Below, one piece after another: positions 1 to 6,207 of a stretch of 8,267 bases of DNA (positions are counted from its first letter, which is position 1; each line of letters opens with the position of its first letter). Source of the stretch: Hellea balneolensis (lineage in GTDB: Bacteria > Pseudomonadota > Alphaproteobacteria > Caulobacterales > Maricaulaceae); the NCBI GenBank assembly GCA_003233025.1, contig QIKS01000030.1:1-8267 (forward strand). The letters are read 5' to 3'. The notes under the pieces were generated by a model. That model did no database searches. It worked only from the letters and a program-made list of their open reading frames with translations, and was not told the DNA's origin. A program made the translations under genes and the position numbers.

Positions 1-264
1 AAGCGTGGTTTTACCGGAACTTTCCGGGCCATATATCTCAATCACCCGCCCCTTGGGCAAGCCGCCAATGCCGAGCGCGATATCAAGTCCAAGGGATCCC
101 GTGGAAATCGCTTCAATATCCATGTTTTGCCGTTGACCCAATTTCATCACAGAGCCTTTACCAAAAGCTTGGTCAATTTGGCTCAGGGCCGCATCCAGGG
201 CGGCGGTTTTATGACTGTCATCAACTTTGCTGACAACGCTTAAGGGTGCTTTACTCTTGGCCAT
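1..264 (-). CDS. recA: RecA recombinase, N-terminal part (cut by window edge)
   Basis: RecA is the cytoplasmic ATP-dependent strand-exchange protein of homologous recombination and the co-protease that triggers LexA self-cleavage. Only the first 88 codons are present. The N-terminal helix region ([16 protein letters not shown], about residues 28-43) and the stretch [20 protein letters not shown] are typical of the family. The Walker A motif GPESSGKT falls at residues 79-86, right before the window edge. The ATG at 262-264 is preceded by a good Shine-Dalgarno (AGAGGAG, 7 bases from the start). The gene follows cckA on the same strand after a 252-base gap carrying an SOS box and a leader hairpin, so it is expected to have its own DNA-damage-inducible promoter. 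Nothing in the visible part is unusual. Confidence 0.98.
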   Translation of the reverse strand, partial: MAKSKAPLSVVSKVDDSHKTAALDAALSQIDQAFGKGSVMKLGQRQNMDIEAISTGSLGLDIALGIGGLPKGRVIEIYGPESSGKTTL

Positions 265-310
265 ATTCTGGCTCCTCTACAAAACAATGACCGGAGCCCC
301 TCGGTCATTG
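262..310 (-). promoter_or_regulatory. recA leader hairpin / possible pseudoknot over the ribosome binding site
   Basis: Seen: on the minus strand, arms CAATGACCG and CGGTCATTG (302-310 and 285-293) form a perfect 9-bp inverted repeat with an 8-base loop. It is followed by TTTTGTAGA and then the Shine-Dalgarno and the recA ATG. The loop side carries GGCTCC (293-298), the exact complement of GGAGCC in the Shine-Dalgarno region (270-275). Using 8 bp of the stem, the layout is stem 1, a 4-base loop, a 6-bp stem 2, and a 9-base connecting loop, which fits an H-type pseudoknot. Inference: if it forms, it would bury the ribosome binding site. Alternatives are a simple leader hairpin or a short-U-tract attenuator. 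The stem itself is clear; its function is unproven. Confidence 0.5.
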
Positions 311-346
311 GAAAAATATAGCGGCTAGATTCGGACTGCCTTAGAT

Positions 347-375
347 TTTGTACTCTTTTTGTTCTGATCGCGCAA
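347..375 (-). promoter_or_regulatory. Candidate recA promoter
   Basis: On the minus strand, TTGCGC (370-375) and TACAAA (347-352) are separated by 17 bases. They give a fair -35/-10 pair and would start transcription near position 340, about 76 bases before the recA start codon. The SOS box lies just upstream of the -35. Both hexamers are imperfect, so the pair is a best guess from spacing and position. Confidence 0.4.
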
Positions 376-382
376 GTAAAAA

Positions 383-397
383 GAACAATAAAAGAAC
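383..397 (-). promoter_or_regulatory. SOS box (LexA operator) upstream of recA
   Basis: The minus strand reads GTTCTTTTATTGTTC, an exact match to the direct-repeat LexA site GTTC-N7-GTTC known from alphaproteobacteria such as Rhodobacter and Caulobacter. It lies about 120 bases upstream of the recA start codon, in an AT-rich promoter region, and is oriented toward recA. This predicts LexA repression and induction by DNA damage. The short gap to the proposed -35 hexamer is slightly unusual and may mean the true -35 overlaps the box. Confidence 0.85.
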
Positions 398-483
398 ATT
401 TTTATCGCCCATTAGATACGGTATAGCGTATTTAAATCATATTTACCGGACTTATTTGACACTTATATTTTTTCATAATTTCC

Positions 484-504
484 CTGAAATTTTTGATATT
501 TCAG
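484..504 (-). terminator. AT-rich hairpin just after cckA (weak terminator candidate)
   Basis: CTGAAAT (484-490) and ATTTCAG (498-504) form a perfect 7-bp inverted repeat with a 7-base loop, starting 13 bases past the cckA stop codon. It is AT-rich and not followed by a T-run on the minus strand, so it is a poor intrinsic terminator. Partial read-through from cckA into the recA leader is possible. It may equally be chance in AT-rich DNA. Confidence 0.25.
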
Positions 505-516
505 ACAAATCAACCC

Positions 517-3027
517 TTAATGTGCGTCGCCAATTTCTGCTTTTACCTTCTCGGCCAATTGTTTTAAGCTGAAAGGTTTGGGCAGGAAACTGACGTCTGG
601 CTCGTCTTCAAGCAGGTCTGAAAACTGCTCCTCTGCATAGCCTGAAATAAACACAACTCTGGCGTCGCCGAGCAATTCCCGCCCCTTCTTAAGCAATTCC
701 GGCCCGTCAAGCCCTGGCATAACCACATCAGAAACCATCAAATCGAACGTAAATTCGCCGCTTTGCAATATTTCATAAGCGTCTTCCCCGTCGACCGCCT
801 CGATAACCGTATAGCCGCGCTTGCGCAGGGAATTGGCGGCAAGCGGACGCAGGGCCGGCTCATCATCGACAAATAATATTCTGCCCTGCCCTGACAAATC
901 CGCCGGTTTGACAGTTTTGGATTTTGGCGGTTCTATTTTCTTATCTGTGCTGGGAATGTAAATTCGAAAGCTCGTTCCGGTGCCAAGCTCGCTTTTGACC
1001 CGCAAATGCCCGCCCGATTGTTTGACAATCCCGTATACGGTCGCCAGCCCCAGCCCCGTGCCCTGCCCCTGGCCTTTGGTGGTAAAGAAAGGTTCAAAGA
1101 TTTTAGCCTGGGTCTGCTCGTCCATGCCGCTGCCCTCATCGGTAATTTCCAAAATGACGAAGCCTTCACCTGCCTCGGCCTCAACATTGTCTTGTCTTAA
1201 ATTTTCAGGTTTTGCCAGTGAGGAGCGAACGGTAATGGTGCCCGAACTTTTGTCCTTCATAGCATCGCGAGCATTGACACATAAATTCATCAAAACCGTC
1301 TCTAACTGTTCTTTATCAACCAATATATTGGGCAAGCTGCGCCCGTGGATGATTTCCAGCCTGATCCGCTCCCCGACGGCTGGACGCAACATTAATGAAG
1401 CGTCGGACAAGGTTTCAGAGACGGCCAACACTTGTTTTCGCAAGGTTTTTTGAAATGAAAAAATCAGCAATTTATTGACCTGTCCGGCGGCGCGAGCGAC
1501 ATTTTGATTGATCATTTGCAAGTCGGGATAGGACGGGTCCCCGACCGGATGCCTGACCAGCAATTGATCGGTATGGCCACGGATAACGGTTAAAAGATTG
1601 TTGAAATCATGGGCAATATTAGCAACCAACATGCCGATAGCCTGCATTTTTTGCGACTGGACAAGCTGACCTTCCAGTTCTTTACGCATGGAAATATCAA
1701 TAATATAGGCCGTGCAGCCTTGATCTGCATCGGTCGAAAAATAAACACTGACCGGCACGGGTTGGCTGGCTTTTAGATAAATATCGCGCGGTGTGCTTGG
1801 CAATTCACTGCCTGTCTTGATAAATTTTTTCCAATCTTCATCTTGAGAAAACAGATCACTAAAATCCTGGCCGATAAGCGCGTCTTTGTTGCTCATGGAC
1901 AAAATGCTTTCATTGGCAGCAATGATTTTCGCAAGGCGTAAATCCGTATTGTCAAGCCTGACAACACCAAATGGCGCATTGCCCAGCGTCAGCATTTTTG
2001 CCTCGCTTGGCTCCGCCGCTTGTTCAGGCACGACCTCTTCAGACACGAGCTTTGCCGCGTCTTTTTGGCTGTCAGCGGCCATCTCCCCTAAATCTGCGGC
2101 GCGCAAACCCAGGCCGGTATGTCCGTATAAAGCGACGCTGACATATCGGTCACCGCTGTCCATTTCCTGCCAACTGGCGGTCAGGACGGCGGGCGAGACA
2201 ACACCCTTTGTGGTTATTAATTTAGTATCGGTGCGTATGGTGCGCCCCGGCTTTTGCGAGCCGCCTAAAAGATCAGCAGCGTCTTGAATGTAGGAATTTA
2301 AATTTTCCAACTTGTCGCCAGCTTCAATCCCGAGCCAGCTTTGCAAAGCCCTGTTCATTTGGATAATGCTGCCGTCCGCCCGTGCCGATAACAATCCAAC
2401 CGGGGCTTCAGAAAGCATGACATCATTTTCGGTCGGCCCGTCACTGGCATCAAAGATTTGCCAAAGCTGGCCAAATTCAATACTGCATACATGAATATTA
2501 AAAGAGCGGTACATCCCCTCATGGCTCATTATGCGGATATTTTCCTCGCTGACTTCATTGTCCCCGGTCGTATGATGAAGGCGATAAAGCGCCGCTGAAA
2601 CCGTTTTTTCTTTCAGCTTAAACAATTGATCAATTGCCGGAGGGACATCGGAAAATGTATCCACCCCCAAGGAGCGTGCCAATTCAAAATAGGCCGGATT
2701 GGCAATAAAAGGATTGCCGTCTCGCATAATCAAAATCGGCGAATTAATTGCCATGATCGAGGAGGCAATTGTACGGGCATCAAATTGCCCAAGCTCAAGG
2801 GGCGCCATGGTTGAATTTTGCGTCAGACGCAGAACCCCGATCAATAAAATCGAAACAATCGACACACCGACCAAGAGCAGAAATATCTCAAACCCATATG
2901 AACGCCCGATCCACGCTGTCCCGGCACTGGCGATTAAAGCAAAGACAATCGCGAGCCAAAGCTTGATGCTGCCATCTTGATTGCGCTTATAGCTGCCTAT
3001 GTGTTTATTTCGAATCAGTTTGTCCAT
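517..3027 (-). CDS. cckA: CckA-type hybrid sensor histidine kinase/phosphatase
   Basis: CckA feeds phosphate through ChpT to CtrA (and CpdR), controlling the alphaproteobacterial cell cycle from the inner membrane. The 836-residue protein has two N-terminal membrane segments (about 22-38 and 46-66) and degenerate PAS-like regions (about 85-190, 195-300, 345-450). The HisKA segment IAHDFNNLLT has its phospho-histidine at H473. The ATPase domain shows the N-box NLCVNARDAM (581-590), DEGSGM (630-635) and GQGTGLGLA (654-662). A C-terminal receiver has the acidic pair D721/D722, phospho-acceptor D767 in SDVVMPG, S795 and K817 (LPKPF). This order matches CckA. The ATG has no clear Shine-Dalgarno, but an in-frame stop three codons upstream (3037-3039) fixes it as the first possible start. 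One oddity is FSFQ at about 524-527 where this kinase group usually has FSRQ. Confidence 0.93.
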   Translation of the reverse strand: MDKLIRNKHIGSYKRNQDGSIKLWLAIVFALIASAGTAWIGRSYGFEIFLLLVGVSIVSILLIGVLRLTQNSTMAPLELGQFDARTIASSIMAINSPILIMRDGNPFIANPAYFELARSLGVDTFSDVPPAIDQLFKLKEKTVSAALYRLHHTTGDNEVSEENIRIMSHEGMYRSFNIHVCSIEFGQLWQIFDASDGPTENDVMLSEAPVGLLSARADGSIIQMNRALQSWLGIEAGDKLENLNSYIQDAADLLGGSQKPGRTIRTDTKLITTKGVVSPAVLTASWQEMDSGDRYVSVALYGHTGLGLRAADLGEMAADSQKDAAKLVSEEVVPEQAAEPSEAKMLTLGNAPFGVVRLDNTDLRLAKIIAANESILSMSNKDALIGQDFSDLFSQDEDWKKFIKTGSELPSTPRDIYLKASQPVPVSVYFSTDADQGCTAYIIDISMRKELEGQLVQSQKMQAIGMLVANIAHDFNNLLTVIRGHTDQLLVRHPVGDPSYPDLQMINQNVARAAGQVNKLLIFSFQKTLRKQVLAVSETLSDASLMLRPAVGERIRLEIIHGRSLPNILVDKEQLETVLMNLCVNARDAMKDKSSGTITVRSSLAKPENLRQDNVEAEAGEGFVILEITDEGSGMDEQTQAKIFEPFFTTKGQGQGTGLGLATVYGIVKQSGGHLRVKSELGTGTSFRIYIPSTDKKIEPPKSKTVKPADLSGQGRILFVDDEPALRPLAANSLRKRGYTVIEAVDGEDAYEILQSGEFTFDLMVSDVVMPGLDGPELLKKGRELLGDARVVFISGYAEEQFSDLLEDEPDVSFLPKPFSLKQLAEKVKAEIGDAH

Positions 3028-3113
3028 TGTGACAGCTTACGCTTTAAAAAAACAATGCGCTACAAACCTCACAGATCGGCTGGATAGAAAGCCTCAACAG
3101 TCCCTGTCATAAT

Positions 3114-3812
3114 TCACCCAAAGGCTTTTTTCTCAACCCTTGTTATATAAGCGCTCAGGGTTTTGGAGTTTTCAATATATTTCGACAAATATGACGGAAA
3201 CGGTTTGGCCATCATATTGGCGAGCAGGCCATAGCATGAGGCGTCATATTCGCTAGGTTTATCCCCAAGCAAATATGGTTTATCGCCCAGCACGGCTTCC
3301 AAAACGGCGAAATCCGAGAGCGCAAGCTCCATAATCTCCCCGTTGGTATGGCGACCAATACCGTGTGCGCGCATCCCGGCTTTCATATCCTTGATCACTT
3401 TGTTAAACACAAACCCGCGCATGAGCGCAGGCACAACGCCAAACCAGGTTTCTTTGAGTAATTGATGGTTTTTTTCGTCGATCCAGCGCGTATTGAAAAA
3501 AGCCCAATAGGTGCGCTCTTCAAGCATGGTTTTGACCGCATGACCAATCGCGTGCTGCCGAGCGGAGAGACCTTTGCTCAGCGGGTCGCCGTATTTGTCC
3601 TTAAGATAGGAGATAATAATACTCGAATCGGCAATCGTCTTGTCGCCGTCTTTAATGAATGGCAATTTGCCTTTGGGAGCTTTGCGCGGGTCGCCAAATT
3701 CCGTGGTTTTATATTCAACCCCGGCCAGCCGCAGATAAGTTTCCAGTTTTAGCACAAAGGGGCTGGCATCACGCATCCCGAATGCACTGGGAAATTTAAA
3801 AAACTCGATCAT
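3114..3812 (-). CDS. Glutathione S-transferase family protein, metaxin/Faxc-like
   Basis: A 232-residue cytosolic protein with a thioredoxin-like GST N-domain (about 1-78) and an all-helical C-domain (about 85-230). Visible marks are the cis-proline in GKLPFI (P51), the glutathione-contact-type motif ADSSIII (61-67), and LGDKPYLLGDKPSEYDAS (175-192), where GST C-domains usually carry a fold-stabilising motif. The pattern resembles the Faxc/metaxin-like branch of bacterial GSTs, whose substrates are mostly unknown; glutathione use is family inference. The start is the ATG at 3810-3812, which begins the conserved MIEFFKFPS segment. The frame stays open upstream into the VOC gene, but that part looks non-coding. 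The gene follows the VOC gene by 32 bases and precedes cckA by 86, so VOC-GST is probably one transcript. Confidence 0.85.
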   Translation of the reverse strand: MIEFFKFPSAFGMRDASPFVLKLETYLRLAGVEYKTTEFGDPRKAPKGKLPFIKDGDKTIADSSIIISYLKDKYGDPLSKGLSARQHAIGHAVKTMLEERTYWAFFNTRWIDEKNHQLLKETWFGVVPALMRGFVFNKVIKDMKAGMRAHGIGRHTNGEIMELALSDFAVLEAVLGDKPYLLGDKPSEYDASCYGLLANMMAKPFPSYLSKYIENSKTLSAYITRVEKKAFG

Positions 3813-3835
3813 GTTTTCGGCTCTACCTTGGTCAT
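3809..3835 (-). CDS. Possible 8-residue leader ORF coupled to the GST gene
   Basis: Between the VOC stop and the GST start, ATG at 3833-3835 opens an 8-codon frame (MTKVEPKT) that stops at TGA 3809-3811, overlapping the GST ATG as ATGA. It has a good Shine-Dalgarno (AAGGA) that begins at the VOC stop codon, at least as good as the GST gene's own site (GGTAGAG, 8 bases out). Inference: ribosomes finishing this short frame could re-initiate at GST. The frame is so short that chance is a real alternative. Confidence 0.3.
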   Translation of the reverse strand: MTKVEPKT

Positions 3836-3844
3836 GTTTTTTCC

Positions 3845-4228
3845 TTAAGCTTTGGGCTCTGCCATGCAGAAAAAATTCAGCTTGTTGCCGTCGAGATCGC
3901 GACAAAACCCGGCATAGAAACCCCCGTCCCCGCGTGGGCCTGCCGGGCCTTCATCTTGCGCACCCAATTTTATAGCCAAAGCATACATTTTATCGACCAT
4001 GTCCGGGGTCGCGACATAAAATGCCGTCATGGAACCATTGCCTATGGTTGCGGTTTTGCCGTTTTCAGGAACATGAGCGCAAAATCCGGGCGTATCCGGC
4101 CCTGTTGACCACAAAATAAAATCGCTTTCGTCCATCGTCCGTTTTGCGCCAAGTTCGCCTAACAAAGTATCATAAAATACCGCCGCTTCGTCGAGCTTAT
4201 TCGTACCAACTGTTTGATATCCAATCAT
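3845..4228 (-). CDS. VOC (glyoxalase/bleomycin-resistance fold) family protein
   Basis: A 127-residue single-module VOC protein. The family signature is the C-terminal GFCRDLDGNKLNFFC (107-121), matching the common pattern of F-x-R-D-x-D-G-N-K-hydrophobic. The N-terminal FYDTLLGELGAKR (18-30) is the usual helix of the first half. The position that often holds a metal-binding glutamate after GNKL is asparagine (N118), so classical glyoxalase I chemistry is doubtful and the substrate is unknown. The ATG at 4226-4228 is chosen because AAGGAG lies 7 bases upstream and MIGYQTVG starts the first strand; an in-frame codon six positions upstream lacks such support. It is first in the leftward VOC-GST pair and divergent from a WYL regulator, which probably controls it. 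Confidence 0.88.
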   Translation of the reverse strand: MIGYQTVGTNKLDEAAVFYDTLLGELGAKRTMDESDFILWSTGPDTPGFCAHVPENGKTATIGNGSMTAFYVATPDMVDKMYALAIKLGAQDEGPAGPRGDGGFYAGFCRDLDGNKLNFFCMAEPKA

Positions 4229-4239
4229 AATATTTCTCC

Positions 4240-4268
4240 TTTTCAAAACTCTCTAACACAGGCATACT
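4240..4268 (+). promoter_or_regulatory. Candidate promoter of the WYL regulator gene
   Basis: TTTTCA (4240-4245) and CATACT (4263-4268) are 17 bases apart, and each matches four of six consensus positions. Transcription would start near 4275, inside the inverted repeat at 4267-4284. Binding of the regulator there would block its own promoter. The hexamers are weak, so the call rests mainly on spacing and position. Confidence 0.3.
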
Positions 4269-4284
4269 GACAGCAGTGTGTCAG
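4267..4284. promoter_or_regulatory. Inverted-repeat operator candidate between VOC and WYL genes
   Basis: CTGACA and TGTCAG are perfect 6-bp arms around a 6-base spacer in the 64-base gap between the divergent VOC and WYL genes. It overlaps the proposed -10 of the regulator gene and abuts its Shine-Dalgarno (AGGAG, 4283-4287). A dimeric HTH regulator encoded next door is the natural candidate to bind it, controlling itself and the VOC-GST pair. The repeat is seen directly; the regulator assignment is inference. Confidence 0.5.
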
Positions 4285-4292
4285 GAGAGTGT

Positions 4293-4973
4293 ATGAAAAA
4301 AACCGAACGCCTATTTCGGATTATTGACCGCCTGCGCGGCCATAAAAAAGCGGTCACAGCAGAGACGCTTGCCGCCGAATTACATGTATCCATACGGACG
4401 ATTTACCGGGATATGAAAGCATTGGAAAAGCAGGCTATCCCCATAGAGGGCGAAGCGGGGGTTGGCTATATGCTCGGCGCGGGGTTTGATGCCCCTCCTT
4501 TAAGCTTTGACCGGGACGAGTTAGATGCGCTTACCATTGGCTTACGGCTTGTTGGACGTGAAGCTGATCCGATTTTGGCAGGTGCGGCCCTGTCTGCCCT
4601 TGAGAAAATCCGCACCGTTTCCAAAACCGCCAGCGAAATAGAAGACACGCCTCTCTATGCCCCGGATTTTGGCCACCATGAACACTTACACCTTATGAGC
4701 GTGATGCGTATGGCGATGCGCAATGCCACCGTCATGGATTTGGAATATGAAGCTCTGTCAGGAGAGCGGACATTGCGCACGGTTAAGCCCTTGGCCCTGA
4801 TTTTCTTCCCCAATGCGCATTTGCTGGCGACATTTTGCACCCTGCGTCAGGGTTTCCGTAATTTTCGCATGGACAGGATTGTTTCCGCCCGCGATACAGG
4901 GGAAAATTTCATCGCTGAAAAGGCAAAACTTTTGCGAGGTTATAAAGCTCATGAGAGGGCGAAACCGGCTTAA
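4293..4973 (+). CDS. YafY-type transcriptional regulator with HTH and WYL domains
   Basis: A 226-residue DNA-binding regulator. The N-terminal winged helix (about 3-58) includes the recognition-helix segment VSIRTIYRDMKALEKQ (32-47) and the wing GEAGVGYML. The C-terminal WYL domain (about 130-206) has the typical LEYEALSGERTLRTVKPLAL start and the arginine-rich FRNFRMDRI (199-207), thought in this family to bind a small ligand or nucleic acid. The ATG at 4293 is preferred over an in-frame GTG at 4278, since AGGAG lies 5 bases before it and the protein family starts at MKKTERL. The gene is divergent from VOC-GST with a palindrome between them, suggesting local control plus autoregulation. Its stop codon is one base from the stop of the convergent cca gene. 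Confidence 0.93.
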   Translation: MKKTERLFRIIDRLRGHKKAVTAETLAAELHVSIRTIYRDMKALEKQAIPIEGEAGVGYMLGAGFDAPPLSFDRDELDALTIGLRLVGREADPILAGAALSALEKIRTVSKTASEIEDTPLYAPDFGHHEHLHLMSVMRMAMRNATVMDLEYEALSGERTLRTVKPLALIFFPNAHLLATFCTLRQGFRNFRMDRIVSARDTGENFIAEKAKLLRGYKAHERAKPA

Positions 4974-4974
4974 A

Positions 4975-6207
4975 TCACCGATTTATTAACACCAATGCGG
5001 CCAGCAAAGCTTGCTTGTTCGCCTTAAAGCCGCTGCGCACCCACAGGGCTTCCAGGGCCGCGAGGGCTTTGCCGACCTTCGGCCCGCTTGCCACACCGGC
5101 CTTGATAAGGTCCTTGCCCCTGAGGGGAAATACCGGGCGTTGCCACACACTTGCCGCGGTATAAATAGCCAACCAATCCCGGCGAACATCGCTGTCACTT
5201 GCCCCGGCTGCCCGTAAAATAGCCCTGTCCACCGCGACCTGGTGGCCTGTATGGTACAGGGCTATTGCCAATGCTTTTTCAGAAAGTCCAGGCGCTAATT
5301 TTGTTTGGTCGCCAGCCCAGAGAAGCAGGCGGGATTTTTCTTTTTTCGACATTTTTAACCGCTTGCACAACCCCGCCATGGCAAATTCGTCGCGGGCTGA
5401 CATGGCCATCAAGCGCAGATACGGGTCGGGGGTAAGCCCGGCCTGTTTCTCCAGCGTACATAAAAGCTGCAAGCCTTCACTATTGCTGGCTTCGGGTAAA
5501 ATGCTCTCCAATATGCCCGATATTTGCATAACATTGACCGTGCGCTGCGGCGTTGGGGCGCACAGAAGCTTCTTCACTTCCGCCCATATCCGCTCCGCCG
5601 ATAATGTCTTTAATCCGTGTTTTAATTCCCGGCACGCTTCAAGGGCGGCTTTGTCCATGGGACGGTCGTCGCCGTACCAAGCGGAAAATCTGAAAAAGCG
5701 TAAGATGCGCAAATAATCTTCTTCAATGCGCAACTTCGCTTCGCCGACAAAACGAATGCGCCTTGCTTTGAGATCATCAAGCCCCTGCCCCGTCGGATCA
5801 TAAATCTTCCCCGCCAAATCGGCGTAAAGCGCATTCATCGTAAAATCACGACGCAGAGCATCGACCTGCCAATCCTGGGTAAAGCCAACAATAGCCCGGC
5901 GGCCATCCGTGCGAATATCTTCGCGCAAGGACGTAATTTCAAATACCTGCCCAGATACAATTGCCGTCACGGTGCCGTGGGCCAACCCGGTTTCGTAGAC
6001 AGGAATTTTCGCTTTTTTCAAAGCGGCAATAACCGCTGGCGGCTCCAGCGTTGTCGCTAGATCAAAATCCGCGACAGCCACGCCCAACAGGGCGTTACGC
6101 ACACAACCGCCAACAAAGCGCACGCTGTCTTTGGGAAAGGCTGCAAATATATGTTGCACGGGTTTCAAGCCGAGCCATGTATGGGTTGTGCGGTCAAGCT
6201 GCATCAT
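4975..6207 (-). CDS. cca: CCA tRNA nucleotidyltransferase / poly(A) polymerase family (class II)
   Basis: This enzyme adds or repairs the 3' CCA end of tRNAs using CTP and ATP in the cytoplasm. The 410-residue protein has the class II nucleotidyltransferase head: FVGGCVRN (31-38, GG at 33-34), the metal-binding pair D47/D49 in ADFDLATT, and E90 in FEITSLR. RRDFTMNALY (119-128) follows, then the neck motif EEDYLRILRFFRF (162-174). The rest is the helical body and tail with no HD domain. Poly(A) polymerases share this head, but alphaproteobacterial proteins of this length and layout are normally the CCA enzyme. Two consecutive ATGs (6207, 6204) could start it. It overlaps the Nudix gene by 14 bases and so is the last gene of a coupled operon. 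It converges on the WYL gene without room for a terminator. Confidence 0.93.
   Translation of the reverse strand: MMQLDRTTHTWLGLKPVQHIFAAFPKDSVRFVGGCVRNALLGVAVADFDLATTLEPPAVIAALKKAKIPVYETGLAHGTVTAIVSGQVFEITSLREDIRTDGRRAIVGFTQDWQVDALRRDFTMNALYADLAGKIYDPTGQGLDDLKARRIRFVGEAKLRIEEDYLRILRFFRFSAWYGDDRPMDKAALEACRELKHGLKTLSAERIWAEVKKLLCAPTPQRTVNVMQISGILESILPEASNSEGLQLLCTLEKQAGLTPDPYLRLMAMSARDEFAMAGLCKRLKMSKKEKSRLLLWAGDQTKLAPGLSEKALAIALYHTGHQVAVDRAILRAAGASDSDVRRDWLAIYTAASVWQRPVFPLRGKDLIKAGVASGPKVGKALAALEALWVRSGFKANKQALLAALVLINR

Noticed and set aside
328..332. GATTC (GANTC, CcrM-type methylation site) in the recA leader
   Set aside because: Such 5-base sites are expected many times by chance in a window this size; its position alone is not evidence.
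416..431. Small inverted repeat ATACG-N6-CGTAT upstream of the SOS box
   Set aside because: Five-base arms in AT-rich DNA with no link to a promoter element; likely chance.
348..572. A 74-codon plus-strand frame across the recA-cckA gap
   Set aside because: It crosses the recA promoter and SOS box and the antisense end of cckA, has no ribosome binding site, and its composition follows AT-rich intergenic DNA.
980..1453. A long plus-strand frame inside cckA
   Set aside because: It is antisense to the conserved kinase core and its translation shows no domain pattern; it is a codon-use shadow.
3072..3113. A 13-codon minus-strand frame (MTGTVEAFYPADL) between GST and cckA
   Set aside because: It has no convincing ribosome binding site or overlap with the cckA start, unlike the mini-ORF at 3809-3835.
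3813..3905. N-terminal extension of the GST frame into the VOC gene
   Set aside because: The added residues are basic, low in pattern, and overlap the VOC coding end; the GST fold begins at MIEFFKFPS, which has its own ribosome binding site.
4756..4766. TGTCAGGAGAG inside the WYL gene, repeating the operator half and Shine-Dalgarno at 4279-4289
   Set aside because: It encodes ordinary WYL-domain residues (LSGER) and lacks the second palindrome arm, so it is probably coincidence.
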